Shown: positions 12,110 to 23,145, numbered from the stretch's first letter. The stretch is 64,000 nucleotides of DNA from Bursaphelenchus xylophilus (GCA_904066235.2 CAJFCV020000003.1:2852001-2916000), one strand, 5' to 3'. The notes: a model not told the origin generated them from the letters alone. Translations and numbers: made by a program.

Positions 12110-12780
12110 ACATATTTTTGTCGTGCATTAAAAAAAGTTTACACCAAAGATCACCAAAAAAACCCCATAACTTTTTTTCAAAAGCCCACTAACCACATGC
12201 CGCGATTTCAAGGCCAAATTCAAAATTAAATCGAATAAAATAAAATTAAAAAAAACAGAGGTATCCCTGCCGACAAAACTGTAAGTAAAATGAAATCGAG
12301 TAGAACCAATAATATTGAACAAGTTGGAGACCGAGGAAAAACTCCGCGAACGTTTTTTTCGTTCATCCGGCGAGGGGAAAATCGGTTTTGCATTGTATTG
12401 GATATATCGAATAGTAAAATCTGGAGAAAAAGTTTGTGAAAAAATGGAGGAAAGTAGAGGAGGGTTTTTTTTCGATTTTTTATGCTGGGAGGTGTGAAGG
12501 TGGAAAATGTGAAAAACTTTTTTTGAGGGAATGAGGTAAGAGAAGAACAAAAAAAAATTTTAGAAAAAAAAGTTGTAAGGGGGGACCAAGGCTAAAAAAT
12601 GTTTTTTTTTAATTTTTGAAATTTCTAAAAATTGAACGCTCAAAATTTAATGAAGCTTGTCGTAAATTAAAAGCAGAATTTTTCTAAGAAATATACAAGA
12701 TTTCTAAGCCGCCATTTGTAGAAATCATCGAAATTTTTAAGTCGAAAATAGTCAAAAAATCTACATTTCTCAGCGATTTT
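12110..12780. other. Gene-free stretch
   Basis: AT-rich. A short plus-strand frame near 12315-12400 (LETEEKLRERFF) is protein-like but has no splice partner. Confidence 0.4.
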
Positions 12781-13376
12781 ACAAGGAAAGTACTTTTATG
12801 GGGGCTCCTACTTTTTGACGGGACATATCTCAAAAAATCAGAAAAAGTGTGCTGATCAAGGATATATAAATCTTAGCTGCCCATTTTAGGTTTTTAGGGG
12901 TGAAAACTTAATCGGAAGTTGACTTAAAGTCCTATATGAACCCCTTTTCGCTTAACTTTTCACAGGTTTACAATTTTTATTTTGGCTTAAAATGATGTTT
13001 ATTGAGTTTCTAAGATGTAATAAATCAGTCTTGGCCCAAAAATTTATTTTTCCGACCTTCAACTTCAAAAAAAGTTGATTCGGCCCAAAAGGGAAATCGA
13101 ACCCGTGCGGCGTCCCCCCTCTTGATTCCCAGACTACGGCACTAGCCACTCGGCCACACCGCTCTCTTCCGAAGGAAGAGACCGACTGCGCTTTTTATCG
13201 TTTCGAATGCATGCGCCTTTTGTAGGGAAATTGAGTCAGTTTTTGGGCATTTTCACCCCTAAAAGCCCAAAATGGGCAGCTAAGATTTATATATCCTTGA
13301 TCAGCACATTTTTTCTGATTTTTTGAGGTATGTCCCGTCAAAAAGTAGGAGCCCCCATAAAAGTACTTTCCTTGTT
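12781..13376. mobile_element. Foldback element with a tRNA-like centre
   Basis: Arms of about 125 bp at 12781-12905 and 13250-13376 are nearly perfect inverses (AAGGAAAGTACTTTTATGGG at the outer end, CTAAGATTTATATATCCTTG within). The 345 bp between them include a degenerate type II tRNA-like sequence. No coding capacity, and no clear target duplication was found. Confidence 0.8.
13088..13170 (-). pseudogene. tRNA-like sequence (Leu/Ser type), decayed
   Basis: The minus strand reads GTGGCCGAGTGGCTAGTGCC, a good A box for a tRNA with a long variable arm, followed after a variable-arm-sized gap by GGGTTCGATTTCCC, a good B box. The anticodon stem does not pair well: TCT and AGA enclose an 8 nt loop. 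The T stem has a mismatch and the acceptor stem is poor. I call it a tRNA pseudogene or the head of a SINE. Nematode V-arm tRNAs are an alternative that a covariance-model search would settle. Confidence 0.5.
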
Positions 13377-13379
13377 AGA

Positions 13380-14155
13380 TATAAAAACTTCATCATTTAT
13401 TTCAAGTCGGGCGACCAATTTCCCCAGTAAAAAAGATATTTTTTCTGAGCAGATATTAAGAAGTTATTAGCAAAAGACGTTTCTTTCTTTTGTCAGCCCT
13501 CTTCATTTTGTATAGTCTCTCAAAAAAAAAATGTTGAAAAGAACGGCTAATTTTTTCACAAAATAAAAAAGGTTTTTACAGAGCCAGTTGATAGCTAAAA
13601 ATATCAAAAAATGTTTAAAGACCTTTTCAGATACCCAAAAAATCAAAAATCCATAAAAAATTTTAATTCAAGAAATGCGAAAACAAAAGAATTAGAATAA
13701 TTCAAACGAAAAAATATAAAAACTCTCCGCTCCGGAAACTGATTTTCGAACAGCTGATGAGGGAAAATAAAGGCGAAAGGGAGAGTTGAATTTGTTTACC
13801 GCAATCAATTTTTTTTTTTGAAAATACGAAACGACAAGAGGAAGTGGGGAAATTTTACGAATACGTGGGGTTTTTCATTTTCGAAGGGGAAATGGGTAAT
13901 ATAAGGTAATTTATTACGTTTTGAGGGGAATTTACGTTTATTTTTTGGTAGGATGGATTTCAGGATGTCGTATTTTACAAAAAAAAAATAAAATTGAAAA
14001 AAAATATAAAAGAAAACTTGTTTTATTTTTTACAATAAAAATATTTTAAAAAAGTTAAAAATCAGAGTTTGGTTCTCGTATTTTAACAACAAAATAAAAA
14101 ATTAATGAAGTGAAAATCTAAAATTTTTAGATTTTTTAAAATAAAATCAGCATAA
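13380..14155. other. AT-rich gene-free stretch
   Basis: No exon seen. A GTAAAATACG word (inverse) is at 13969-13978. Confidence 0.6.
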
Positions 14156-14164
14156 AAAATAAAG

Positions 14165-14563
14165 GAAAAAGTTCCTTACTTTGGCCACAACAAAGGTATT
14201 CCGCGAACTGCGCCCAAGCTTGGGCACTAAACTTAGGAAAAAACGCTTCGACCTAGCTGGCACTGAATTACTATAATAGCTCTATAGTTTTAAGGGTACC
14301 TACGAAGGCCGCGACGACTCATTTAGTTCCATACGGAGGCAATAAGTTTAGTTCCGGACATGTTTCATCGTATAAAGTGTAAAATCACAGGCTGCAGCCG
14401 TTTTTGAAGGGTAAGGTGGTACGGAAAAAAGAAGGTACCTCACTAACTAAATCCACTGTCCGGGCATTGACAACGATGAATTGAGTGTGCACGCTAAATT
14501 TGGGCTAATTCCGACCAGTTTCCGCAAAGTTATAAGTTGTGGCCAAAATAAGGAACTTTTACC
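14165..14563. mobile_element. Mutator-like MITE, copy 1
   Basis: A 399 bp element with inverted ends AAAAGTTCCTTACTTTGGCC and the inverse of AAAAGTTCCTTATTTTGGCC. It is flanked by a perfect 9 bp direct repeat, AAAATAAAG (14156-14164 and 14564-14572), the duplication length typical of Mutator-like elements. It is highly similar to the second copy at 21597-22008. No open reading frame of note. Confidence 0.85.
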
Positions 14564-14572
14564 AAAATAAAG

Positions 14573-15415
14573 AAAATTAAATATAAAATTGCATAAAAAA
14601 TAATTAAAATGCTTGCTTTTTCAAGTAAAAAATCGCAAAAAATATATAATATCTTATTTATATACTAATTTAGACCTAAAAATTATTATGCTCCTAATAA
14701 TGATTAAAATTCCATTATTAGGTTTTCGCGTATTTTACAACCCCAAAATAATCCGAAAAAATACCCTAAAACAACCCTTCACATCTCCAAAATCACCACA
14801 AGCCCCCTACTTCCACACCATGTATCAATTACTATCAATTACTCCCCCATACTTTCACCTGCCACTAATTGTCAAGTACATCTTCCCATTCATCCTCTGA
14901 TCGCCCCTCTTTTGCACAACGCGCATCCTTTAATTGCCCATTATTCGGCGCTAACCTCATACCTTGGGGGAAGAAGATCCCCCGCCAGAAACCGGTGCTT
15001 CTCAAAGGTAAAGGGGGAAACCGGAAATCTGAGGGCACCTTTAGGAGAGGGAGGCGGCTGGAGAGGCGTCATCGGCGTTCAAAGGTTCAGAATTCAGAAG
15101 TAAGAGTTATGAAGAAGAAGAAGTATAATACAGACAGTAATTTATTTCTCAAGCAGGTAATGTTGAATAAAAATAGTGTCAGAATGACGGATTTTTTTGT
15201 ACTTTTCGGGCAAAATTAGCGCATATTTTTTTGTGATAGCGTAGTTAAGGGACTGACAAATAAATTCTGCTCAAATTTTGATCGTATGCCCCAAATAGGC
15301 CAAGCAAGAAACTGTAAAAACATTCAGCTTTTGATTTCCGCCCTGCCGCGGAGATGCTTCTGTACGAAAATCGCAAAGGTATATGAGGATTTACTGTCAA
15401 AAACCCTAACCAGCT
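14573..15415. other. Gene-free stretch with a coding-like island at 14865-15115
   Basis: On the plus strand the island is open from about 14869 through a possible GTAAGA donor at about 15100, rich in Ser, Lys and Arg. On the minus strand it is open down to a TAG at 14865-14867, with an acidic C-terminus reading KEGRSEDEWEDVLDN. Both readings look like protein, and no splice partner settles the strand. A GTAAAATACG word (inverse) lies at 14729. Confidence 0.3.
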
Positions 15416-15419
15416 TAAT

Positions 15420-17440
15420 CACAGACGTACAAATTTGAAGGTTTTAAAAAAATTAGTGTTTACCTATCAAGCAAGAGTTGCCAATAGAAAATGAATGTTT
15501 CTCTGGCTGATTTTTGTGGCAAAATTGCAAATTCGCCAGACGTATTTTACCCTTGTTCTACGAAAAAGATTAGAAACTACTTTGAATATCCTGAAACTTG
15601 GACTACCCAACGAGCGAAACCGTACAAATAATACAAAATATTAATATTGTTTTTGGATTACACAGTCCAATCTTCCCAGTTACAGAATTATTGATGTTAC
15701 TATCGAAAAATCCCAATTTATTAACCTCCATATTCGCCAGACGTATTTTACAAAGTCAAAGATTATAAAAAAAATTCAGTGTTAGCTTATCATGTAAAAG
15801 TTTCGACAAATCGACGTTTCTTTGGCTGAACTTTGTGGAAAAATTGGCCCGAAAATTCTCCAGACGTATTTTACCCTAGTAACTATTTCAAATTAACTAA
15901 AGCTTAGATTTTGCAAAAAAGGTGGCACAAAAACCAAAACAATAAAAATAACATCGTTTTGGTTTCGCACCGTCCAATGGATTATATAGAATTGTTGATC
16001 TAACTGTCGAAAAATCCAAATTTAATCAAGCCGCCTATTCCCCCGACGTATTTTACAAATTCAATGTTTATAAAAAATTTTCAGCGTTAGCTTATCATGT
16101 AAAACTTGCCGATATAAAAATTAACGTTTCCTTGGCTGATTTTTGTGGCAAACTTGCCCGGCAAGTTCGCCAGACGTATTTTACCCTTCTTATGCTATTT
16201 ATGAACCATTAGAAACTACTTTGAAAACCCTGGAACTTGGACTACGCAACAAGCGAAGAGCTATTTTACGAATAATACAAAATAATATTGTTTTGGATTT
16301 ACAAAGTCCAATAGGCTTATTTATTGATCTTATATTGTCGAAAAATCCTAATTTAATCAACCACTATAGGACGTATTCTTACAAATAAGTTTATAAAAAT
16401 ATTTAGTGTGCTGATCAGGTAAAGAATGTCGATCCAGAAATCGACGTTTATTTGGCTGAAATTTGTGCCAAAATTGCCCTGCTTATTCGCCGGACGTATT
16501 TTACAAAATCCAAGGAAAAAATCAGCTTATCAATTGAAAGTAGCCGATCAAAAAATCGACACTTTTCTAGTTGACGAGGAAATGGTCTGAACTTCCCCCA
16601 ACGTTTAGGAAAATGACTAGTACAGGTGGATAGAGACAGAGCGTGAGGCTTGTGACAAAAACCATCCTCCCTGCGTATTTTACCCTAGTAAATAACTGCT
16701 TTGAATCCCCTAACATGGATTATAATGCAAGCAACAGGTGGTATTTTACCCATAACGCAAAACAATATTTTTTTGGATTTTCACAGTCCAATCTTCTCAA
16801 TTCTAGAATCAGTGACCTTATTGTCAAAAAATACCTGTTTAGTTATGTGACCATCATATTCCCCAGACGTATTTTACAAATTCAAAAGTTATCAAAAATT
16901 TTTGGTGTTGGCTTATCATGTAAAAGATGCCAATCAAAAAATCGACGTCACTTTGGCTGATTTATAGGATAATCATCCAGCATACTCGCCTGACGTATTT
17001 TACCCTCCTTACAAGAAAAAACACCAGCAACTTATTTGAGACCTATGAAACCTTTTAAAAAAAGCTTTTTAAAAAAAAGCAGGAGCATATTTCCCCAAAA
17101 TGATATTTTTTGGATTTTCACAATGCAATCTTCTCATGTCACAGATAATAAATAGAATTTTATTGACTTTATCGTCAAAAAGCCCATGTCTGATTATAAT
17201 ACATATGCGGATGTACCGTGGACGTATTTTACAAAGGTAAAGGATATAAAAATTTTCAGGGTTAGCAAAAGCTGCCAGAAAAATCGATTTTTCTTTGGCT
17301 GATTTTTCCAGAAAAATCATCCGGCATACTCTCCCGACGTATTTTACCCTTACTATCAGAAAAGACTTGGTCAGCTAATTTGAATCCCCTAAAACTTACA
17401 ATTAGACTGTGCAAAATATTTTAAAAAGCCGTATTTTACC
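15420..17440. repeat. Diverged tandem array, unit about 320 bp, about six copies
   Basis: Each unit holds two inverse GTAAAATACG words: one as ACGTATTTTACAAA, then about 120 bp later one as ACGTATTTTACCC. Between them lie blocks such as GTTAGCTTATCATGTAAAA and TTTCTTTGGCTGATTTTTG. The ACAAA boxes lie at about 15425 (degenerate), 15742, 16047, 16372 (degenerate), 16868 and 17223; the ACCC boxes at 15541, 15865, 16175, 16674, 16994 and 17338. The 16372-16868 interval is rearranged, with an extra ACAAA box at 16495. Identity between units is low enough that the array is old. No coding potential. Confidence 0.85.
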
Positions 17441-17639
17441 ATAAGAAACAAATATTTCTTTTTCTGGATCTTGAGAAATTCCCAGGACTTTTGCCGAAAG
17501 CAGTAAAAACCAAAAACTTTATCCACACAAAAAAATAAAAATACCACAAAAATTTTCCATTTTAAATCCCCTAAACCTCCCAATTAAACCGCCAAACAGC
17601 CTTGTAATTTTTATGCAAAAATATGCCAGTCCGAACCCC

Positions 17640-17930
17640 CCTCCTCGGACCCGTCTTTAACCAGTTTTCCCTCCGACTTTTCCCCCGCTCAAAGCGAGAA
17701 AATGATCGAAAAAACGGCGAAATTATTCGAAACTCCAAAACAATGGGAAGAATGCCGCAGGGCGAAGAAGAAGCCTCGAGTGGGGGCGTCAAAGGTTTTG
17801 AGGTGAAGGTAAAGGTCGCGATCGCCGCAAACGAAAACCGGCATTTCCCAAGGGGGGAAGGAAGGCACGCATTTTTTGGAGGGCTCGTTTCGTCGACCAT
17901 TTCACGTAACCTGAGGCGCTATTATTAGCA
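17640..17930. other. GC-balanced island, possible exon
   Basis: On the plus strand an exon-like block runs from after TCTTTAACCAG (about 17663) to a possible donor after AAG at about 17811. It is rich in Lys, Arg and Glu and includes SKRENDRKNGEIIRNSK. On the minus strand a 109-codon frame covers the same bases. No similarity recognised. It may be an exon of a gene with giant introns or a conserved non-coding element. Confidence 0.28.
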
Positions 17931-18039
17931 CATTTGGGGGGAGGTGTGAAACGGAGAAAAGGATAGAAAAGTGAGACAGTAAAAATTTTGTAAAACAAAT
18001 TGTGAGAGACGAAAAAAATGCTTACAATAGAGAGGATGA

Positions 18040-18332
18040 TATAAAGGTGATCATATAAGATCTCGGAAGAAAATTGGCGTTGACTTATTTTTTTCTCGGC
18101 ACCGAATTCTGAAATTCGGCAAATTTTTCCAAGTTTTTCGAAATCAGTGCACAAAGTCTTAAGTCTGCACCGAGGACTTAAGTGCTTAAGTCAGCACCGC
18201 ATTTCGGAATTTGGTGCTGAAAAAAAAAAGTTGACGCCAATTTTTCGATTTGGGCGTCGACTTTTTTGTGCACCGAAAATCGCGATTTGAGAAAAAAAAA
18301 TTCCGCTATCTTATATGACCACCTTTATATAT
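18040..18332. mobile_element. Inverted-repeat MITE
   Basis: Termini TATAAAGGTGATCATATAAG and the inverse of TATAAAGGTGGTCATATAAG. Further inverted blocks (GGCGTTGAC with GTCGACGCC) lie inside, together with an ACTTAAG-rich centre. TA-type flanks. Confidence 0.75.
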
Positions 18333-18358
18333 TATGTGGATATTAAATTTGGCCCGAT

Positions 18359-18530
18359 ACTAGCTCGTGCGCAAAGCTTCTGGAGCGATTTCGGCGACGT
18401 CTATCATGCGAAAAAGTCAGAGAACTCGCTAGCCTGTTGCACGGTGCAAAACACAATAAATTGCACAGTGCAAAGTGAGCTTTTGTTTTTTTTAACAGTG
18501 TGTGTCGCCGACTTTTTGTACAAACTAGTA
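18359..18530. mobile_element. Family B MITE, degraded
   Basis: Left end TACTAGCTCGTGCGCAAAGC, then GGAGCGATTTCGGCGAC. Internal TTGCACAGTGCAA at about 18464. Right end ACAAACTAGTA. Confidence 0.65.
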
Positions 18531-18534
18531 TTAG

Positions 18535-19905
18535 CTCTAGTGACCTCTGAGATCGATCTTCATAGACTAGTTTCGCTGCAAAGGAGTTTTTGAACAGATT
18601 TTATAAGCCTTGAGAGTACCTCGAAACAAAATTTGAAATTCCTCAATTTTTACAAAGATGAGCAATGTCATGGCCAGATTTTAAAACAGATACTATAACA
18701 TAATATAAGAAACCGTAAATTTTCATCTTCAATGAAAAAACCAAGTGAAAATCTGCTGTATATCTGTATTGTCACTTCGCATGCATCACAGACCTGAAAA
18801 AATAAGATTAGAAAAAAATAATCAAAAAAAATTTAAAAATCATTGTTGCAACACGAAAAACGCCTCGATTTATGAAAAACGACAATCTCGAGATCAACGG
18901 CCAACGAAAAAGAATGGCATTTGAAATTGGGATTTGGAACAGACAGGGAGATGACTCAGAATGATGGGCACTTTCGGTTCGAGGAAAGCTAGTGGATCAC
19001 AAAAAGATTGAAAAATTGTCATGAAATTAATGAAAATGTTTTCAGATATTTTGTGGCAAATAAAAAATCAACAATAATTCGATTGTAAAATACAGAAAAT
19101 TAGATAGTAAAAATGATAGGAGGGCAAAAATGAGAGGTAAAAAAAAAACAAAAAAACTAATTTTTGGAGAAAAAAAATATTCTTCATATATAAAAAAACA
19201 TCCCTTGACATAGCCCAAACTGCCCTCAGAAATTTCATTTTTAGCCTGAAAAAAGTTGATATTTATACAACTCTATTTCAAATATTTTTTTTTAAATCCA
19301 ATATCCAAAAAATTTCCGCAAATTTTTCCCCCAGAAACACCTCTTGTTATACCCAAAAATGTTAAAAACGCCCTTTATTATCATCTAAAAATTCTATTTT
19401 TACTAATAAAAACAAAAACCGATCGTGTTGCAAACAATAGTAAAGTCATTCTTTCTCAAAAACACACCCCTTGCCATACCCAAAAAATCCTATTATATCA
19501 TCCAAAACAGCCCCAAAATATCCGTTTTTCTCATGCCAATCCCATATACCAAACCTTGCCAGAACAACCGCACAATAAGCCAAATAAAACTCGGCCCCGC
19601 CCATTCCAAAAATAAGAATTTCCCTGCAAAAAATCTCAAAAACAAACCCAAGAACAGAGCAGAAATCCTTGTTCCAAATAAAGGCGTTCGATCCGTATCA
19701 CTGCACTTATTGTTTGATGACGCTACAAGCGACGAGGGAGGGGGGATGTTTGCAAAAACAACAACAAAATAAAAAACAAAGTGGGAATGGAGTTTAACTG
19801 AGCGCATCGAGTGTTATATCGGGTGAAATGCGGGGCCGAACAAGTGGGAAATGATACAATGGGGGTAAATAAAAATGCAGTTGCGGTAATGTGGTTGATT
19901 TTGGG
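18535..19905. other. Gene-free stretch
   Basis: AT-rich. A small GC-balanced patch at 19680-19760 is open on the plus strand, but with no splice signals I trust. Confidence 0.5.
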
Positions 19906-19912
19906 AGTGAAT

Positions 19913-20020
19913 TGGACAAATCCACATTATTTTCCCGACAAACTGATATGCATGATGAAGGCTGGAAGCAGGCCTAATTATCAGTCTGTCGGGAAAATAG
20001 TGAGCGCTCTGCCAATGAGA
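19913..20020. mobile_element. Two family A MITE ends
   Basis: A right end (CATTATTTTCCCGACAAACTGA, ending at 19946) is followed at 19981 by a left end (TCAGTCTGTCGGGAAAATAG). Each lacks its partner, so this is either two truncated copies or the relic of one element excised or rearranged. Confidence 0.7.
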
Positions 20021-20160
20021 AAACATTGCATTTTACAAAGCACAAAATGAAGATATACAAATGAGGTATGAACAAAATGAAAGTTCTGTTGTCGTATTTT
20101 ACAAGTGCAATGGGATGATAAAGTAAAAATGTTTTTTTTTGTTAGACAAAAAAGCTTACA

Positions 20161-20315
20161 TCAGTCTGTCGGGAAAATAGTGAGTGCTCAACCGTTGCGC
20201 CAATTCCGTCGCTGAAGTGAAAAGCAATTTGATATTGCCGCTAAGCAATTCATTTTCTCGGCAGCGATTCGATTTTCGATGCGGCAGTGTGCTCATTATT
20301 TTCCCGACAGACTGA
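20161..20315. mobile_element. Family A MITE, GAGC subtype
   Basis: Full-length. TCAGTCTGTCGGGAAAATAG at the left and the consensus inverse with TA at the right. Confidence 0.88.
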
Positions 20316-20317
20316 TA

Positions 20318-20505
20318 CTTATCCGTTTGTTAGGTCGCTGGAGCGATTTCGGCTACATGAGAAAACAAAAGTGCGCTTTGCACTGTGCAATTTGTTGCTT
20401 TTTGCACCATACAATAGGCTTCCTTGGACTGTTGTTTGCACCCTGCTTTTTTCTGCAAGTAGAAACGCCAAAAATTGCTACAGCGACTGTACGAACTTAC
20501 TAAAG
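20318..20505. mobile_element. Family B MITE, adjoining a family A copy
   Basis: Begins directly after the preceding element (TTATCCGTTTGTTAGGTCGC), contains TTTGCACTGTGCAATTTG and ends ACAGCGACTGTACGAACTTA. The contact suggests one element landed at the terminal TA of the other. Confidence 0.65.
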
Positions 20506-20644
20506 TAAAATTTTCAGAAAATATAAGAAAAACACGTGTTAAACTAACCTTTCCTTGGTAAAATTAAAAAAAATCTTTCAAAAGCCTTTTCCATCTGAAA
20601 AAGGCCCTCTTTTCACTTTGCATACTATCTCAAGAAAATTGTTT

Positions 20645-20789
20645 TGAGCATCCCGGCTGAGGCCGAACGCATCGAAAATTGCATCGTCGCCGAGAAAATG
20701 AATTGCGTCGCAGCAAAATCAAACTGATTTTCACTTCAGCGACGCGATCGGCAAGCCACATAGCTCTCATTATTTTCCCGATAAACTGA
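20645..20789. mobile_element. Family A MITE, left end decayed
   Basis: The internal GCATCG...AATGAATTGCGTCG block and the right end TCATTATTTTCCCG are clear. The left TIR is not recognisable. Confidence 0.65.
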
Positions 20790-21318
20790 TGACCCAATGT
20801 GACAATGAGTAGGGAAGAATTGTAAAATACGAGGGCTTTTCTAAGTGCATGCTGAATTTTGCACGTCTTTTAGAAAACGTATTTTAGAAACATTCAAAAG
20901 AATGGTTGCATTGAAACATACATTTGTAAAATAAGCCTGGCTTAAATTTTTGTGGTAAAAAAACAACCGAAAAGTAAAAAAACTCTTTCAGAAAAATATT
21001 GGAAAAAGTCAAAAGAATCAAAAAAGTGCGTATGTCTATAACAAAACGCAATAAATGTTGCAATAAACCACTTGTCAAGTGGCTCCTTGGGCTGTGAACC
21101 CTGATTTCCATCGACGCAGAAACGGGAAGTTATTAAAACAATGGAATTCGGGACAATATTTGACTCGTTTTTATATTTCAAAAATAAAAATTTGAAATTT
21201 TTATCCCAACTATCAAACAATCGATCGTATTTTACACCAAAAAAATTCCAAAAAATCCCAATTTTATTTTTGTTCCTAAAAACTTTCACTTTTGACCTAC
21301 TTTCCCGCCGGTTCACAG

Positions 21319-21502
21319 CCCCAATTCGACCTCCTCTTTGAGTCGAATTAAAGGCTCAGTTCTGGAGGAGCGATCAAAAAATATATTTGAGTTCGATGAC
21401 AAAAGCCTCGAGACTGCGTCGAGAAGAAGGTCGATGGAAGAGATTCAAGAGATTGATGGTGAGGAAAACAAAAAAACCGCCGACTTTTTGCGAGAAAAAT
21501 AA
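21319..21502 (+). CDS. Possible terminal exon of an unrecognised gene
   Basis: The frame opens just upstream and an acceptor-like GGTTCACAG precedes 21319. It runs to TAA at 21500-21502 without a break. The translation is charged and looks disordered: it includes SRIKGSVLEERSKNIFEFDD and RRRSMEEIQEIDGEENKK. AATAAA overlaps the stop codon at 21499-21504, as also seen for the GNAT gene at 60278. A donor-like GTGAGG at 21459 would allow an alternative end. No family recognised. The upstream exons are not identified; islands at 17.7 and 14.9 kb are candidates, but the phases I tried do not join. The call rests on coding-like composition, a splice signal and the polyadenylation signal only. Confidence 0.4.
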
Positions 21503-21596
21503 AAAAAAATGTTTTCGATGGCTGACAATCAATAACTTTTTGGCGATTTTTCGACAGGAGGAAAAGGATTTTACGGATGATTTGAAGCAATTAGAG

Positions 21597-22008
21597 GAAA
21601 AACTTCCTTATTTTGGCCACAGCAAAGGTACTCCGCGAACTGCGCCCCAGCCTGGGCACTAAAGTTAGTGAAAAACGCTTCGACCTAGCTGGCACTGGAT
21701 TACTATATTAGCTCTATAGTTTTAAGGGTACCTACGAAGGCTATGACGACTCATTTAGTTCCATACGGAGGCAATAAGTTTAGTTCCGGACATGTTTCAT
21801 CGTATAAAGTGTAAAATCACAGGCTGCAGCCGTTTTTGAAGGGTAAGGTGGTACGTAAAAAAGAAGGTACCTCGCTAACTAAATCCACTGTCCACTGTCA
21901 AAACTCCACCATTGACAACGATGAATTGAGCGTGCACGCTAAATTTGGGCTAATTCCGACCAGTTTCCGCAAAGTTTTAAGTTGTGGCCAAAATAAGGAA
22001 CTTTTACC
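21597..22008. mobile_element. Mutator-like MITE, copy 2
   Basis: 412 bp, highly similar to the 14165-14563 copy, with a short insertion near position 21890. It is flanked by CAATTAGAG (21588-21596) and CCATTAGAT (22009-22017), a 9 bp duplication with two mismatches, consistent with an older or mutated insertion. It interrupts a short coding-like block (21558-21596 and about 22018-22040) whose frame is the same on both sides of the element. Confidence 0.83.
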
Positions 22009-22049
22009 CCATTAGATGAATTGAGGACTAGAAGCCGTATTTTTAAAAA

Positions 22050-22425
22050 AATCTGGTTGCAGAGTGAATGATAAGAGATCAAAAATTATTAGTTGTTATG
22101 GAAAGGTGTCGTTACAAAGAGGTTGATTTTGGGCTAAAATGGACTCAAGGGCCTCTGAAATTGCCCGTTATAGACAGGTTATAAATTATAACATAAAATG
22201 AAATCTTTACTTCTAGGCGAGATAGTATGGAAAATGAGGAGACACGGTAGAAAAAGCAAGGTCTTCAACCACAAGTTTATGGATCCCACCGGGCAAAAAT
22301 AATAATTCTTTGTTGAAAGGCGGTTCATAACACGAGGAAAATAATTTTTAACCGAAGATTGCTCAAATGCGCTGAATTTGGTCTTACTTTCATATATCAA
22401 AATTTCAGTTGCTTCTACAAAACAC
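22050..22425. other. Gene-free stretch
   Basis: No exon or repeat I can name. A GCGAGATAGTATGGAAAATG block near 22220 has a diverged inverse near 3080-3110. Confidence 0.5.
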
Positions 22426-22433
22426 TATCTAAC

Positions 22434-23032
22434 GGCGCTACGACATTTCGGGTCAGGGACAACTCGGGTCGCGACAACTCGGGTCAACGACAACCCGGGT
22501 CAACGACACTTCGGGTCAACGACACCTCGGGTCAACGACATTTCGGGTCAACGATGCCGTTTAATATTTTCGCTTCGGGACTGGGAAAAAAGAATTTTTT
22601 GGTGAACTTGAAAAATTTTTGAAATATTTTCGCTTCGGGACTTGGGAAAAAGAATTTTTTGGAGAATTGAGGTTTATTTTAAAAATTTTTTAGGTAAATA
22701 GTGTATAAGCGACGAGCAAATAAGAAAATCGTGTCCATTGTCTATGTTTTTAACTGGAAGCACAAATTTTCAAAAATTTGTTCAAGCTCTACAAAAAATC
22801 CTTTTTCCCACGTCCCGATGCGAAAACATTTCAAAAATTTTTCAAATTCACAAAAAAATTCGTTTTCCCAAGTCCCGAAGCGAAAATATTTCAAAAATTT
22901 TTCAAGTTCACCAAAAAATTCTTTTTTCCCAGTCCCGAAGCGAAAATATTAAACGGCATCGTTGACCCGAAGTGTCGTTGACCCGAGCTGTCGTTGACCC
23001 GAGTTGTCCCTGACCCGAAATGTCGGGACGCG
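22434..23032. mobile_element. hAT-like foldback element with CGGGTCAACGACA sub-repeats
   Basis: A palindrome whose arms carry 16-17 bp units (TCGGGTCAACGACACT and variants), followed inward by about 58 bp units containing TTTTCGCTTCGGGACT. The flanks are TATCTAAC (22426-22433) and GATCTAAC (23033-23040), an 8 bp duplication with one mismatch. The ends, GGCG..CGACATTTCGGGTC, resemble GGCG..CGACACTTGCGGGC of the 7790-8438 element. The F- and K-rich frames here are repeat translations. Confidence 0.8.
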
Positions 23033-23048
23033 GATCTAACAATCATGC

Positions 23049-23145
23049 ACTAGTCCGTTCGAAAAGCCGCTAGGGTGATTTTTGGCATCTTTCCTCACAG
23101 CGCCTGTTGCCGGAATGATTTCAGCGACTTTGCCAACGGATTAGT
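23049..23145. mobile_element. Family B MITE, internally deleted
   Basis: Left end ACTAGTCCGTTCGAAAAGCC and right end TCAGCGACTTTGCCAACGGA are intact, but only about 97 bp separate the edges. Confidence 0.7.

Noticed and set aside
22701..22981. Phe/Lys-rich repeated frames
   Set aside because: They come from 58 bp sub-repeats in the foldback at 22434-23032.
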